Source of the DNA: Candidatus Enterococcus myersii
Lineage (GTDB): Bacteria; Bacillota; Bacilli; Lactobacillales; Enterococcaceae
Assembly (NCBI RefSeq): GCF_017316025.1
Contig: NZ_JAFLVT010000005.1
Location: 124,001-188,000 of the forward strand
Length of the DNA: 64,000 bases
Direction: 5' to 3'
Under the pieces are notes generated by a model that did not search any database, had not been told where the DNA came from, and saw only the letters and a list, made by a program, of their open reading frames with translations. Made by a program: the position numbers and the translations under genes. How positions within the stretch are numbered: position 1 is the stretch's first letter; each line of letters starts with the position of its first letter. Positions 55,513-64,000 of the stretch are shown one piece after another.

Positions 55513-56538
55513 ATGATTGTAATTATGAAGCAAGGTGCCACGAAAGAACAAGTAGAATTAGTTGTTAAACGAATTAAAAAAGAAGGACTTGATGTAAATA
55601 TCGATCAAGGAACTGAACATATTGTGATTGGCTTAAAAGGCGATGTTAGAGGGATGCAAGATGTGCCTTTTAATACTTACGAAGGTGTCGAAAAGACACT
55701 AAAAATTTCCAACACCTACAAATTAACCTCTCGGGAATTCCACCCAGGAGATACTGTTGTTGATGTAGATGGTGTTAAAATTGGTGATGGAAGTTTTGTA
55801 ACAATGGCTGGACCTTGTTCCATTGAAGGCTTAGAGCAAATTCGAGAATGTGCCAAAATTGCGAAAGCTGGCGGTGCACAAATTTTACGAGGCGGCGCTT
55901 TTAAACCCCGAACTTCACCTTATGCTTTTCAAGGTTTAGAAGAAGAAGGGCTAAAATATATTCGCCAAGCGGCCGATGAATTTGACATGAAAGTTATCAC
56001 CGAAGTCATGGATGAAGGCCATATTGAGATGGTGGCTGAATACAGCGACATTTTACAAATTGGCGCGCGTAATATGCAAAACTACAAATTATTGCAAGCT
56101 GTCGGTAAAACTGGCAAACCAATCGGCTTAAAACGCGGTATCGCAGGAACAATTGATGAATGGTTAAATGCGGCGGAATACATTGCGGTTCAAGATAAAT
56201 CTCCTGTAATTTTTATTGAGCGCGGAATTCGCACTTACGAAACTGCCACCCGGAACACTTTTGACTTGTCTGCTGTTCCTTTGATTAAAAAACTAAGCCA
56301 CTTTCCAATTATTGTCGATCCAAGCCATGGTACTGGTGTTTGGGATTTGGTTACACCAATGGCTAGAGCAGGTGTGGCAGCAGGAGCTGATGGCATGATC
56401 GTTGAAATTCATCCTGATCCAAAGAACGCTTGGTCTGATGGACAACAATCATTAAATGAAGAAAACTACATGAAGATGATGCAAGAAGTTGCTATTTTAA
56501 ATGATGCGATGGAAAAAATTAAAGAAATCGAGGACTAG
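55513..56538 (+). CDS. aroF: DAHP synthase (type I-beta, with ferredoxin-like regulatory N-domain)
   Basis: A 341-residue 3-deoxy-D-arabino-heptulosonate 7-phosphate synthase, first step of the shikimate pathway. Residues 1-70 ([20 protein letters not shown]…HIVIGLKGD) are the ferredoxin-like domain known from Thermotoga-type enzymes, which carries Tyr/Phe feedback control. The barrel shows [39 protein letters not shown] and DPSHGTG. It lacks a fused chorismate mutase. AAAGGAG precedes the ATG. Double control, at the enzyme and at the leader, is suggested. Confidence 0.95.
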   Translation: MIVIMKQGATKEQVELVVKRIKKEGLDVNIDQGTEHIVIGLKGDVRGMQDVPFNTYEGVEKTLKISNTYKLTSREFHPGDTVVDVDGVKIGDGSFVTMAGPCSIEGLEQIRECAKIAKAGGAQILRGGAFKPRTSPYAFQGLEEEGLKYIRQAADEFDMKVITEVMDEGHIEMVAEYSDILQIGARNMQNYKLLQAVGKTGKPIGLKRGIAGTIDEWLNAAEYIAVQDKSPVIFIERGIRTYETATRNTFDLSAVPLIKKLSHFPIIVDPSHGTGVWDLVTPMARAGVAAGADGMIVEIHPDPKNAWSDGQQSLNEENYMKMMQEVAILNDAMEKIKEIED

Positions 56539-56540
56539 TT

Positions 56541-57605
56541 ATGTGGGTTGATTTAAAGGAACATTCCTATGAAATCATAATAAAGCGTGGTGCATTGGAA
56601 CAGTTGGGAACTTGGGTTGCTTCTTTATGGACACCACAAAAAATAGCAATTATTACCGATAGTAATGTCGCGCCTTTATATAGCCAAACGGTTATGAAGC
56701 AATTAACTCGTGTAGGTTTTTCACCCTATTTAGCCGTAGTTCCGGCCGGAGAAGCAAGTAAATCTTTAACGCAAGCTGCACAATTATACGACTTTTTAGC
56801 CGAAGCAGGATTTACCCGTAGTGATGGGATTATTGCTTTAGGCGGTGGTGTAATTGGTGATTTAGCCGGTTTTGTTGCTTCGACATATATGCGGGGCATT
56901 CATTTTTTGCAGATTCCCACGACCTTATTAGCGCAAGTTGATTCAAGTATCGGTGGTAAAACAGGCGTCAATACGCAAAAAGCAAAAAATTTAGTTGGAA
57001 CTTTTAGTCAGCCAGCAGGGGTTTTAATCGATCCAGCTGTTTTAAAGACTCTCGAAATACGCCGTGTGCGTGAGGGAATTGCAGAAATTATTAAATCGGC
57101 AGCGATTGCTGATTTAATTTTATGGGAGAAATTAAAAGCGTTAAAAGATGAAGCAGATTTATTAAATCAGGCAGAAGTTATTATCACGTCAGCACTTGAA
57201 GTAAAGCGTCAAGTGGTGCAAGAAGATGAATTTGATAACGGAATGCGACTCATTTTAAATTTTGGGCATACAATCGGCCACGCAATAGAAAATACTGCCG
57301 GTTATGGCGTTATTAGCCATGGCGAAGGCGTTGCTTTAGGTATGGTGAAAATTAACAGTGTTGCTGAGGCAAAAGGGTTATCTCCAGTGGGAAGTACCGC
57401 ACAACTAAAAGAGATGATTACAAAATTTCATTTACCTACCCGTCTACCAACTTGGGATGAACAAGCGCTGTATAGTGCAATTACACATGACAAAAAAGCT
57501 CGTGGAACTAATTTAAAATTAATTTTACTAAAAGAAATTGGGGAAGCAAAAATTGTTGAAGTTCCCTTAACTGAAATGAAAGATTACTTAAAGGAGGCGT
57601 TATGA
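56541..57605 (+). CDS. aroB: 3-Dehydroquinate synthase
   Basis: A 354-residue DHQ synthase. NAD is bound by the [19 protein letters not shown] loop; [21 protein letters not shown] holds substrate; zinc ligands lie in [20 protein letters not shown] and [10 protein letters not shown]. It starts two bases after aroF and overlaps aroC by the stop base. Confidence 0.96.
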   Translation: MWVDLKEHSYEIIIKRGALEQLGTWVASLWTPQKIAIITDSNVAPLYSQTVMKQLTRVGFSPYLAVVPAGEASKSLTQAAQLYDFLAEAGFTRSDGIIALGGGVIGDLAGFVASTYMRGIHFLQIPTTLLAQVDSSIGGKTGVNTQKAKNLVGTFSQPAGVLIDPAVLKTLEIRRVREGIAEIIKSAAIADLILWEKLKALKDEADLLNQAEVIITSALEVKRQVVQEDEFDNGMRLILNFGHTIGHAIENTAGYGVISHGEGVALGMVKINSVAEAKGLSPVGSTAQLKEMITKFHLPTRLPTWDEQALYSAITHDKKARGTNLKLILLKEIGEAKIVEVPLTEMKDYLKEAL

Positions 57606-58771
57606 TGCGCTATTTAACAGCAGGAGAATCTCATGGACCGGAATTGACTGCCATTATTGAAGGTATACCAGCAGGATTGCCACTTTTAGCAGCAGATATT
57701 GATGTGGAATTAGCACGGCGTCAAGGTGGCTATGGTCGTGGTGGTCGCATGAAAATCGAAAAAGATCAGGTTCGCATTACTTCTGGTGTGCGCCATGGTA
57801 AAACATTAGGCTCACCAATTACTTTAGTCGTAAAAAATCGTGACTGGAAAAATTGGCAAACTGTTATGGCTGCAGAAGAAGTAGCTAAAAAAGATCAAAA
57901 ACTCCGTCAAGTCACACACCCACGGCCGGGTCATGCGGATTTAGTTGGTGGCATGAAGTACCATCACGATGATTTGCGTAATGTTTTAGAACGTTCTTCA
58001 GCTAGAGAAACAACAATGCGGGTGGCTGTTGGAGCCGTGGCAAAAAAACTATTAAAAGAATTAGCAATTGAGGTGGCCGGCCATGTTACAGTTCTAGGTG
58101 GTATTAAAGCGAGCATTCCTGCAGAAATTAGCATTGCAGAAGTAAAGAAGCGCTCTGAGGAATCTGATGTTCGCGTAGTGGATGCAGCTGTTGAAGAAAA
58201 AATGAAACAGTTAATTGATCAGACGAAAAAAAATGGTGATACAATTGGTGGTGTTGTTGAGGTTTTAGTGGGAAATGTTCCCGCTGGTCTTGGTAGCTAT
58301 GTCCAATGGGATACCAAATTAGATGCCAAACTGGCCCAAGCGATTGTCGGAATCAATGCTTTCAAAGGTGTAGAATTTGGTGTTGGTTTTGAATCGGCGA
58401 ATTTACCAGGTTCTAAAGTAATGGATGAAATTATTTGGTCACAAGAAACTGGTTACCGCCGGACAACCAATCACTTAGGTGGCTTTGAAGGAGGAATGAC
58501 CAACGGTGAAACGATCATCGTAAAAGGTGTGATGAAGCCCATTCCGACTTTGTATAAACCTTTAATGAGCGTTGACATCCAGACAAAAGAACCCTACAAA
58601 GCGAGTGTGGAGCGTTCAGACAGTACAGCTGTTCCTGCTGCAAGTGTCGTTTGTGAAAATGTGGTTGCGACTGTCTTAGCAAATGAAATTTTAGACAAAT
58701 TTTCCAGCGATTCTTTTGAAGAATTGAAAACAGCTGTGGCCCAGTATCGCCAATATCTTAAAAACTTTTAG
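57605..58771 (+). CDS. aroC: Chorismate synthase
   Basis: A 388-residue FMN-dependent chorismate synthase. Seen are the N-terminal [33 protein letters not shown], the [23 protein letters not shown] site, and [11 protein letters not shown]. The second of two tandem ATG codons (57605) is preferred, with AAGGAGG seven bases upstream; the first overlaps the aroB stop as ATGA. Either is plausible. Confidence 0.96.
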   Translation: MRYLTAGESHGPELTAIIEGIPAGLPLLAADIDVELARRQGGYGRGGRMKIEKDQVRITSGVRHGKTLGSPITLVVKNRDWKNWQTVMAAEEVAKKDQKLRQVTHPRPGHADLVGGMKYHHDDLRNVLERSSARETTMRVAVGAVAKKLLKELAIEVAGHVTVLGGIKASIPAEISIAEVKKRSEESDVRVVDAAVEEKMKQLIDQTKKNGDTIGGVVEVLVGNVPAGLGSYVQWDTKLDAKLAQAIVGINAFKGVEFGVGFESANLPGSKVMDEIIWSQETGYRRTTNHLGGFEGGMTNGETIIVKGVMKPIPTLYKPLMSVDIQTKEPYKASVERSDSTAVPAASVVCENVVATVLANEILDKFSSDSFEELKTAVAQYRQYLKNF

Positions 58772-58783
58772 GAGGTCTTTTAG

Positions 58784-59875
58784 ATGGAGCAAAAAGTTTT
58801 TATCGTAGGCTTGGGACTAATTGGCTCATCTCTTGCTTTAGCCATAAAAAAAGAACATTTAAACGTAAAAATTATTGGGTTTGACTGGCATGAAAAAACA
58901 GGCGCAATTGCCCTTAAAAAAGATATTGTTTCCGCTTTAGCAATTGACTTTGCAGCAGGTGCCAAAGAAGCTGATATTATTATCTTAGCAGTACCAGTTT
59001 TTAAAACCATTGACTATTTAGAAGAATTAGCCCAATTGCAGCTAAAAAAAGATGTAATCGTAACCGATGTCGCCAGTACAAAAGGTCAAATAATGGCAGC
59101 TGCTACAAATTTACCATTTACTTTTATTGGCGGACACCCCATGGCCGGTTCACATAAGTCTGGCGTAACAGCAGCGGACGTCAATTTATTTGAAAATGCC
59201 TACTATATTTTTACAAATCAAAACGCACCGCAAAGTAAACTGCGCTTATTAGAAGAACTATTACGGGGAACTCGGGCAAAATTTGTAGAACTAGCGCCAA
59301 AAGAACATGACCAAATTACAGCTATGCTAAGTCATTTGCCACACATCATTGCAGCAGGGTTAGTCACGCAAGGGGACATCTTTAATCAAGAACATCCTCG
59401 CGCCAAACAATTAGCCGCCGGGGGCTTTCGGGATATCACGCGAATTGCATCTTCTGATCCGATAATGTGGACAGAAATACTGTTAAGTAATAAGACTGCG
59501 ATTTTACAGCAGTTGGAAAGTTGGACCGAAGAAATGAAAAAAGTTCAAAATTGGCTAGTAACTGAGGATGAGGGTGCAATTTTTACTTTTTTTAATCAGG
59601 CTAAAGATAACAGAGACCGCCTGCCAGTTCATAAAAATGGTGCGATTCCTGCCTTTTACGATTTGTTTGTCGATGTTCCGGATGCGCCCGGCGTAATTGC
59701 AGAGGTAACGGGTCTATTGGGGTATAATCAAATCAATTTAATTAATCTGAAAATTCAGGAAACTAGAGAAGATATTCACGGTATTTTGCAAATCAGTTTT
59801 CGCAATGAACAGGATTTAATGCGTGCGAAAGCCTGTATTTTGCAAAATACCAATTATCCCGCGCGAATTAAATAA
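58784..59875 (+). CDS. tyrA: Prephenate dehydrogenase with ACT domain
   Basis: A 363-residue TyrA that oxidises prephenate to 4-hydroxyphenylpyruvate. The nucleotide-binding start is FIVGLGLIGSSLALAIK; FIGGHPMAGSHKSGV and MLSHLPHIIAAGLV are catalytic blocks; residues about 290-363 are an ACT domain (FDVP-like YDLFVDVPDAPGVIAEVTGLLG), likely Tyr-sensing. No chorismate mutase is fused. AGGAGG precedes the ATG. Confidence 0.95.
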   Translation: MEQKVFIVGLGLIGSSLALAIKKEHLNVKIIGFDWHEKTGAIALKKDIVSALAIDFAAGAKEADIIILAVPVFKTIDYLEELAQLQLKKDVIVTDVASTKGQIMAAATNLPFTFIGGHPMAGSHKSGVTAADVNLFENAYYIFTNQNAPQSKLRLLEELLRGTRAKFVELAPKEHDQITAMLSHLPHIIAAGLVTQGDIFNQEHPRAKQLAAGGFRDITRIASSDPIMWTEILLSNKTAILQQLESWTEEMKKVQNWLVTEDEGAIFTFFNQAKDNRDRLPVHKNGAIPAFYDLFVDVPDAPGVIAEVTGLLGYNQINLINLKIQETREDIHGILQISFRNEQDLMRAKACILQNTNYPARIK

Positions 59876-59895
59876 GCAACTAAAAGGAGGGCATT

Positions 59896-61185
59896 ATGGA
59901 TTTATTACAAGCACAAAAAGGTTTGCAAGGAAGCATTACGGTACCGTCTGATAAGTCAATTTCTCATCGTAGTATTATGTTTGGGGCTCTCGCGACGGGC
60001 CAAACGACCATTAAAAATTTTTTGCGGGCCCAAGATTGTTTAAGTACGCTAAAGGCTTTTAAAAAATTGGGCGTTCCAATCTTCGATGATGGAAAGACAA
60101 TTACGGTGACAGGCGTTGGATTCAATGGTCTAAAGGCTTGTGATAAAGCAATTGATGTGGGTAACTCTGGCACTACTATTCGTCTAATGATGGGAATTTT
60201 AGCTGGTCAAGATTTCTCTACCACTTTGTTTGGTGATGCTTCTTTAAATAGACGGCCAATGGAACGGGTAATGGCTCCTTTGCGCCAGATGGGAGCAACA
60301 CTATTGGGGGATAATGGCAGTGAGTTTCCGCCAATTACAATTAATGGAACAAACAACTTACAGCCCATTCACTACCAAATGCCAGTTGCAAGTGCCCAAG
60401 TAAAATCGGCTATTCTTTTTGCAGCCCTGCAAGCTAAGGGAACTTCCACCATTGTTGAAAAGGAAATTTCCCGTAATCATACCGAAGAGATGATCCGTCA
60501 ATTCGGCGGTAAAATCACCGCAAATAAAAAAGAAATAACTGTAAGTGGACCGCAAACTTTGACTGGACAAAATGTGGTTATTCCAGGAGATATTTCTTCG
60601 GCTGCCTTTTTCTTGGTTGCTGGAGCGATTACATCCGGGAGTCAATTGATACTAAAAAATGTTGGAATGAATCCAACGCGAACCGGAATTGTGGATGTTT
60701 TGACACAAATGGGCGCCCGCTTAAAAATAGAAAATTATGACGAGAAAAATCAAGCAGCGGATTTAAAAATGACAACATCGACATTAACTGCCACGATTAT
60801 CGCCGGTGAAATCATTCCTCGTCTAATTGATGAACTGCCCGTGATTGCCCTGCTGGCAACACAAGCTCACGGTCAAACAATTATTAAAGATGCCCAAGAA
60901 CTTAAGGTGAAAGAAACGAATCGAATTGATGCTACAGCAGAAGAATTACAGAAGATGGGAGCAGATATTACTCCGACAACAGATGGCTTAATAATTAATG
61001 GCCCCACACCATTAAAAGGCGCTCATGTATCCAGTCGCGGCGATCACCGCATTGGAATGATGTTACAAATTGCCGCTTTAATTGCCACCGGCAAAACACA
61101 ATTGGATCAACCTGAGGCGATTAATATTTCTTACCCTGAATTTTTTGACGATGTTAAAAATATAGTAGGTGAAAAAAATGAATAG
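59896..61185 (+). CDS. aroA: EPSP synthase (3-phosphoshikimate 1-carboxyvinyltransferase)
   Basis: A 429-residue EPSP synthase that adds enolpyruvate to shikimate 3-phosphate. Motifs are [48 protein letters not shown] and DRHIGMML-like [14 protein letters not shown]. The third of these shows RRPMxR of the standard enzyme; glyphosate class cannot be told by eye. AAAGGAGG precedes the ATG; it overlaps aroK by eight bases. Confidence 0.96.
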   Translation: MDLLQAQKGLQGSITVPSDKSISHRSIMFGALATGQTTIKNFLRAQDCLSTLKAFKKLGVPIFDDGKTITVTGVGFNGLKACDKAIDVGNSGTTIRLMMGILAGQDFSTTLFGDASLNRRPMERVMAPLRQMGATLLGDNGSEFPPITINGTNNLQPIHYQMPVASAQVKSAILFAALQAKGTSTIVEKEISRNHTEEMIRQFGGKITANKKEITVSGPQTLTGQNVVIPGDISSAAFFLVAGAITSGSQLILKNVGMNPTRTGIVDVLTQMGARLKIENYDEKNQAADLKMTTSTLTATIIAGEIIPRLIDELPVIALLATQAHGQTIIKDAQELKVKETNRIDATAEELQKMGADITPTTDGLIINGPTPLKGAHVSSRGDHRIGMMLQIAALIATGKTQLDQPEAINISYPEFFDDVKNIVGEKNE

Positions 61186-61687
61186 TATCTTACTAATTGG
61201 CTTTATGGGCGCAGGTAAATCAACTGTAGGCAGCTTATTAGCCCAAAAGTTAAATTGGCCAATGATTGATTTAGATGATTTAATTACTGAAAAAATACAA
61301 ATGCCGATTAATGACTATTTTGACCAATTTGGTGAAGCTGCTTTTCGTCAAGTTGAATCAAATGTTTTAAAAGACAATCTAAGAACTAAAGCAATTATTG
61401 CCACTGGAGGTGGTATTGTGGTCAGTGCGTTAAACCGCAGTCTTTTAAAAGCACAGCCAAAAGTTATTTATTTAAAAACTGAACCACAAACGCTAGTGAC
61501 ACGAATTAAAAATGACACGAAAAATATTCGTCCCCTTGCAACAGAAAAAAGTGAAGGAGAGATTATTTCTTTATTAAATGGGCGTCTTACTCATTATGAA
61601 GACAGCGCCGCGATTGCCGTTGAAACCACAGAGCGATCGCCTGAAGAGATAGTTGAAGAAATTATGGAAAGGCTGGCAATGGCATGA
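61178..61687 (+). CDS. aroK: Shikimate kinase
   Basis: A 169-residue shikimate kinase. Walker A is [11 protein letters not shown]; shikimate is bound by [16 protein letters not shown] and ATGGGIV; the lid follows near NIRPLA. The ATG at 61178 is six bases after AGGTG, inside the aroA end; a GTG three codons earlier is part of that site. It overlaps pheA by four bases. Confidence 0.95.
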   Translation: MNSILLIGFMGAGKSTVGSLLAQKLNWPMIDLDDLITEKIQMPINDYFDQFGEAAFRQVESNVLKDNLRTKAIIATGGGIVVSALNRSLLKAQPKVIYLKTEPQTLVTRIKNDTKNIRPLATEKSEGEIISLLNGRLTHYEDSAAIAVETTERSPEEIVEEIMERLAMA

Positions 61688-62508
61688 AAATAGGTTATTT
61701 GGGTCCCGAAAGCTCATTTTCTCATCAAGCGGCACGAAAACAATTTGCAAAAGAAAACTTAATTGCCTATGCTTCTATTCCAGCCTGTTTACAAGCAGCC
61801 CTTAAAGAAGAAATAGACTTTGCAATTGTTCCAATCGAGAATTCTTTAGAAGGAACGGTTCATGCTACGATTGATACGTTATCTCAAAATCCTAGATTAC
61901 AGGTCTTATCCGAAGTAATTTTACCAATCAAACAACAGCTGTTAGCCTTAACAAAAGGGGATTTCAAAAAGATTTATTCTCATCCGCAAGCTCTAGCACA
62001 ATCACAAAAATTTCTAGCGACTAATTATCCAATGGCAGAATTAATTCCAACAGCTTCCACGACTGCTGCTTGCGATTACGTTGTCACGCATAGTGGTGAA
62101 GCAGTCGCTGCAATTGCCTCTTATGAAGCAGCAACGTTTTATGATTTGAAGGTTATTAGTTCTGATATTCAAGACAACGATTTCAATCAAACCCGTTTTT
62201 GGCTTGTGGGTACCAATCAGACCTTTAATTTTGGTACAGCAGAAAAAATGTCCTTAATTTTAACCTTACCAGCAAATCATGCGGGTGCACTGCATCAGAT
62301 GTTAGCGGCATTTGGCTGGCGCCAAATTGATTTAAGTAAAATTGAATCGCGACCACTTAAAACGAGTCTAGGAGAATATTTTTTTGTAGTCGACCTGTTA
62401 CTCAATTGCCCGCAGCAATTAATTGAAAATGCGTTGGAGGAAATTGAACTTCTAGGCGGTGAAGTTACTTGTTTGGGGACATATCCTGTCAAATTTGCTC
62501 ACAACTAA
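61684..62508 (+). CDS. pheA: Prephenate dehydratase
   Basis: A 274-residue monofunctional prephenate dehydratase giving phenylpyruvate. The catalytic domain has LGPESSFSHQAA, VPIENSLEGTVHATID and the Thr in DNDFNQTRFWLVG. The ACT domain (residues about 190-274) keeps the Phe-binding pair AGALHQMLAAFG and ESRPLKT, so Phe feedback is likely. It lacks the chorismate mutase of the enteric P-protein. Last gene of the operon. Confidence 0.95.
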   Translation: MKIGYLGPESSFSHQAARKQFAKENLIAYASIPACLQAALKEEIDFAIVPIENSLEGTVHATIDTLSQNPRLQVLSEVILPIKQQLLALTKGDFKKIYSHPQALAQSQKFLATNYPMAELIPTASTTAACDYVVTHSGEAVAAIASYEAATFYDLKVISSDIQDNDFNQTRFWLVGTNQTFNFGTAEKMSLILTLPANHAGALHQMLAAFGWRQIDLSKIESRPLKTSLGEYFFVVDLLLNCPQQLIENALEEIELLGGEVTCLGTYPVKFAHN

Positions 62509-62521
62509 CATAATTGAAAAG

Positions 62522-62565
62522 AAATGCTATGAAATGCTTAAGTTTTTTCATAGCATCTTTTTTTG
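62522..62565 (+). terminator. Intrinsic terminator of the aro operon
   Basis: ATGCTATGAAA and TTTCATAGCAT pair around about nine bases and run into seven T. Confidence 0.85.
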
Positions 62566-62620
62566 TGACCCAGTTAGGGTAAACTTGTAGAGAAATGATT
62601 TACTTTTGGAGGTAGCCTAC

Positions 62621-63859
62621 ATGAGTCGCATGGATCGCTATAAAGAAATACACGAAGAAACCAATAAAAAAGAAAGTTTATTTGCTCGTAAACAAATAAA
62701 AGATGGTGATAGTGTCAAAAAAATAGACTATCAGCAAAATGATGCTCACCAAGAAGAGCCGCCAATGGCTGAAGCTGATCGTAAAAATAGAAGTAAAAAG
62801 TCATTGCCAAGCTTTGGTATTAAAAAAAATAAGAAAAAAACAAATCAAAATTATACGGGGATAAATACAGGTAATAATGGCAATAATGGCAACAACAGCT
62901 ACAATGAAACTGGAAATAAAAAAGAACCTCGTCAAGTTAAGCCCCAAAAAATAAAGAAATCAAAGAAAAAACATCCCGTAATCCGCTTTATCATTGGGCT
63001 TTTGCTTTTTTTACTCGTTTATAGTGGGGTCGCTTTTGCAATGGGAAAAATGTCCGCCTCTTCTGATAAAGAAATTCCCAAACAAGAAACAGAAGCATTT
63101 AATGGTTTTACCTCAGCTGATGGGGCCAATAATATTTTGCTGTTAGGTAGTGATAGCCGTAAAGGGGAGACTGCGCGGGCGGACACTATTATGGTGTTAC
63201 AACTAGATGGACCAAGTAAAAAGCCCAAATTGATTTCATTTATGCGGGATACATTAGTTGATATTCCAGGTGTTGGACAAAATAAAATTAATGCTTCTTA
63301 TGCGTATGGGGGAGCTGATTTGGTTCGTCAAACATTAGCGCAAAATTTTGGATTGGAATGTAAATATTATGCTGTTGTTGATTTTAAATCATTTGAAAAA
63401 GTCATTGATACTCTATTTCCAGGTGGCGTAGCCATTAATGCTGAAAAAAATATGAGTACAAACTTAGAAGTGCCAATTCAAAAAGGACAACAAAACATGG
63501 ATGGTTTACACCTTTTGCAATATGCACGTTTCCGGATGGACGAAGAAGGTGACTTTGGTCGGGTAAGACGCCAGCAACAAGTAATGAATGCTATTTTTAG
63601 TCAGATGAAAAATCCTTTGGCCATTGCTAAATTACCTTATGCCGCTGGTAAAGTTTTAGGTTACACTGGAACAGATTTAAAGACTAGTTTTCTTGTAAAA
63701 AATAGTTTTAGTATCCTAAAAGGAGCTAGTGGGATTGATCGTTTGACTGTGCCAGCCAAAGATACGTGGGAATACGGGAATACTGCTGAAGCTGGTAGTG
63801 TCTTAGTGGTGGATAAGGAAGCTAATAAGACAGCAATAAATAACTTTTTAGCAAAATAA
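62621..63859 (+). CDS. LytR-CpsA-Psr family cell-wall glycopolymer transferase
   Basis: A 412-residue LCP protein. A long cytosolic head (residues 1-115) is Lys-rich, with an Asn/Gly stretch (NTGNNGNNGNNSYNETGN). One membrane helix follows (about 122-142, FIIGLLLFLLVYSGVAFAMG), then the extracellular LCP domain with NILLLGSDSRKGETARADTIMVLQ, SFMRDTLVDIPG, KINASYAYGG and HLLQYARFRMDEEGDFGRVRRQQQ. LCP enzymes move polyprenyl-linked wall polymers to peptidoglycan. The ATG at 62621 has GGAGGT seven bases upstream. In enterococci an LCP gene (psr) follows the aro operon, which matches. Confidence 0.92.
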   Translation: MSRMDRYKEIHEETNKKESLFARKQIKDGDSVKKIDYQQNDAHQEEPPMAEADRKNRSKKSLPSFGIKKNKKKTNQNYTGINTGNNGNNGNNSYNETGNKKEPRQVKPQKIKKSKKKHPVIRFIIGLLLFLLVYSGVAFAMGKMSASSDKEIPKQETEAFNGFTSADGANNILLLGSDSRKGETARADTIMVLQLDGPSKKPKLISFMRDTLVDIPGVGQNKINASYAYGGADLVRQTLAQNFGLECKYYAVVDFKSFEKVIDTLFPGGVAINAEKNMSTNLEVPIQKGQQNMDGLHLLQYARFRMDEEGDFGRVRRQQQVMNAIFSQMKNPLAIAKLPYAAGKVLGYTGTDLKTSFLVKNSFSILKGASGIDRLTVPAKDTWEYGNTAEAGSVLVVDKEANKTAINNFLAK

Positions 63860-63883
63860 CTTGCCATTTTTTAAGTAAAATTT

Positions 63884-63937
63884 TAAGTCAAAGAGAATTG
63901 GGCAGCACAAACCAATCCTTTTTGACTTTTTCTTTTC
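63884..63937 (+). terminator. Intrinsic terminator of the LCP gene
   Basis: AAGTCAAAGAGAATTGG and CCAATCCTTTTTGACTT pair around ten bases and run into TTTCTTTTC. Confidence 0.8.
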
Positions 63938-64000
63938 TCAGTTTGGTTTCTTTTAAAGGGAATCTGGCAGAAACTATTTTCCTAAATCGTAGTTTATGCT

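Overview
The window is low-GC Gram-positive chromosomal DNA. Gene content and order point to Lactobacillales, most likely Enterococcaceae: lexA next to a DUF896 gene and tkt, perR-ridA, dnaD-nth beside ponA-recU, ypsA-gpsB-rnpB, an EbsA-like gene near lspA, a PyrR-controlled pyr operon, and an aro-tyrA-pheA operon followed by an LCP gene. The genus cannot be fixed by reading. No insertion sequence, prophage, CRISPR array, tRNA or 5S/16S/23S rRNA gene was seen; the only RNA gene recognised is RNase P RNA.

Bases 1-8,900 hold an aminotransferase, a 42-residue basic protein, a reverse-strand three-gene unit (isochorismatase-like, unknown, esterase), a small membrane protein with a LexA-type promoter, lexA, a DUF896 gene, transketolase and a LysM autolysin. 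Bases 8,900-20,600 hold cysK, perR-ridA, dnaD-nth, the reverse pair recU-ponA, ypsA, gpsB, rnpB, an RNA methyltransferase, an M32 carboxypeptidase and an HD hydrolase. Bases 20,600-35,100 hold several small unknown genes, VanZ/RDD and DEAD-box genes, a protein resembling the formylglycine-generating-enzyme fold, a T-box in front of alaS, a cation efflux gene, cls, an RNase H, and ebsA-CBS-lspA-rluD. Bases 35,150-45,720 are a complete UMP operon (pyrR, B, C, carA, carB, pyrK, D, F, E) behind a PyrR attenuator. Bases 45,900-48,020 are a compact cassette of an ECF sigma factor, a PH-like membrane protein and an alpha-carbonic anhydrase without a signal peptide. Then come rqcH and a DUF1622 gene on the reverse strand.

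The most striking part is 51,250-62,570. Two consecutive operons each begin with a strong promoter, a tiny leader ORF and a chain of mutually exclusive hairpins ending in an intrinsic terminator. The first leader peptide (19 aa) carries two Trp near its end and precedes a three-gene ABC transporter of the tryptophan-transporter type. The second (18 aa) ends in a Tyr/Phe cluster and precedes aroE-aroF-aroB-aroC-tyrA-aroA-aroK-pheA. The two leaders look paralogous: both end in Arg-stop, the stop codon touches segment 1 of the RNA switch, and both can be folded as seven segments pairing 1:2, 2:3, 3:4, 4:5, 5:6 and 6:7. The logic read from this is: a ribosome that reaches the stop masks segment 1, so 2:3, 4:5 and 6:7 (terminator) form; a ribosome stalled upstream leaves segment 1 free, so 1:2, 3:4 and 5:6 (antiterminator) form. 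Together they would tie tryptophan uptake and Phe/Tyr/chorismate synthesis to charging of the aromatic tRNAs by ribosome stalling, where T-boxes or TRAP would be the more usual Bacillota solution.

Starts were chosen from Shine-Dalgarno spacing, and many were moved inward from the longest reading frame. All folds and family calls were made by eye; no search or folding program was run.
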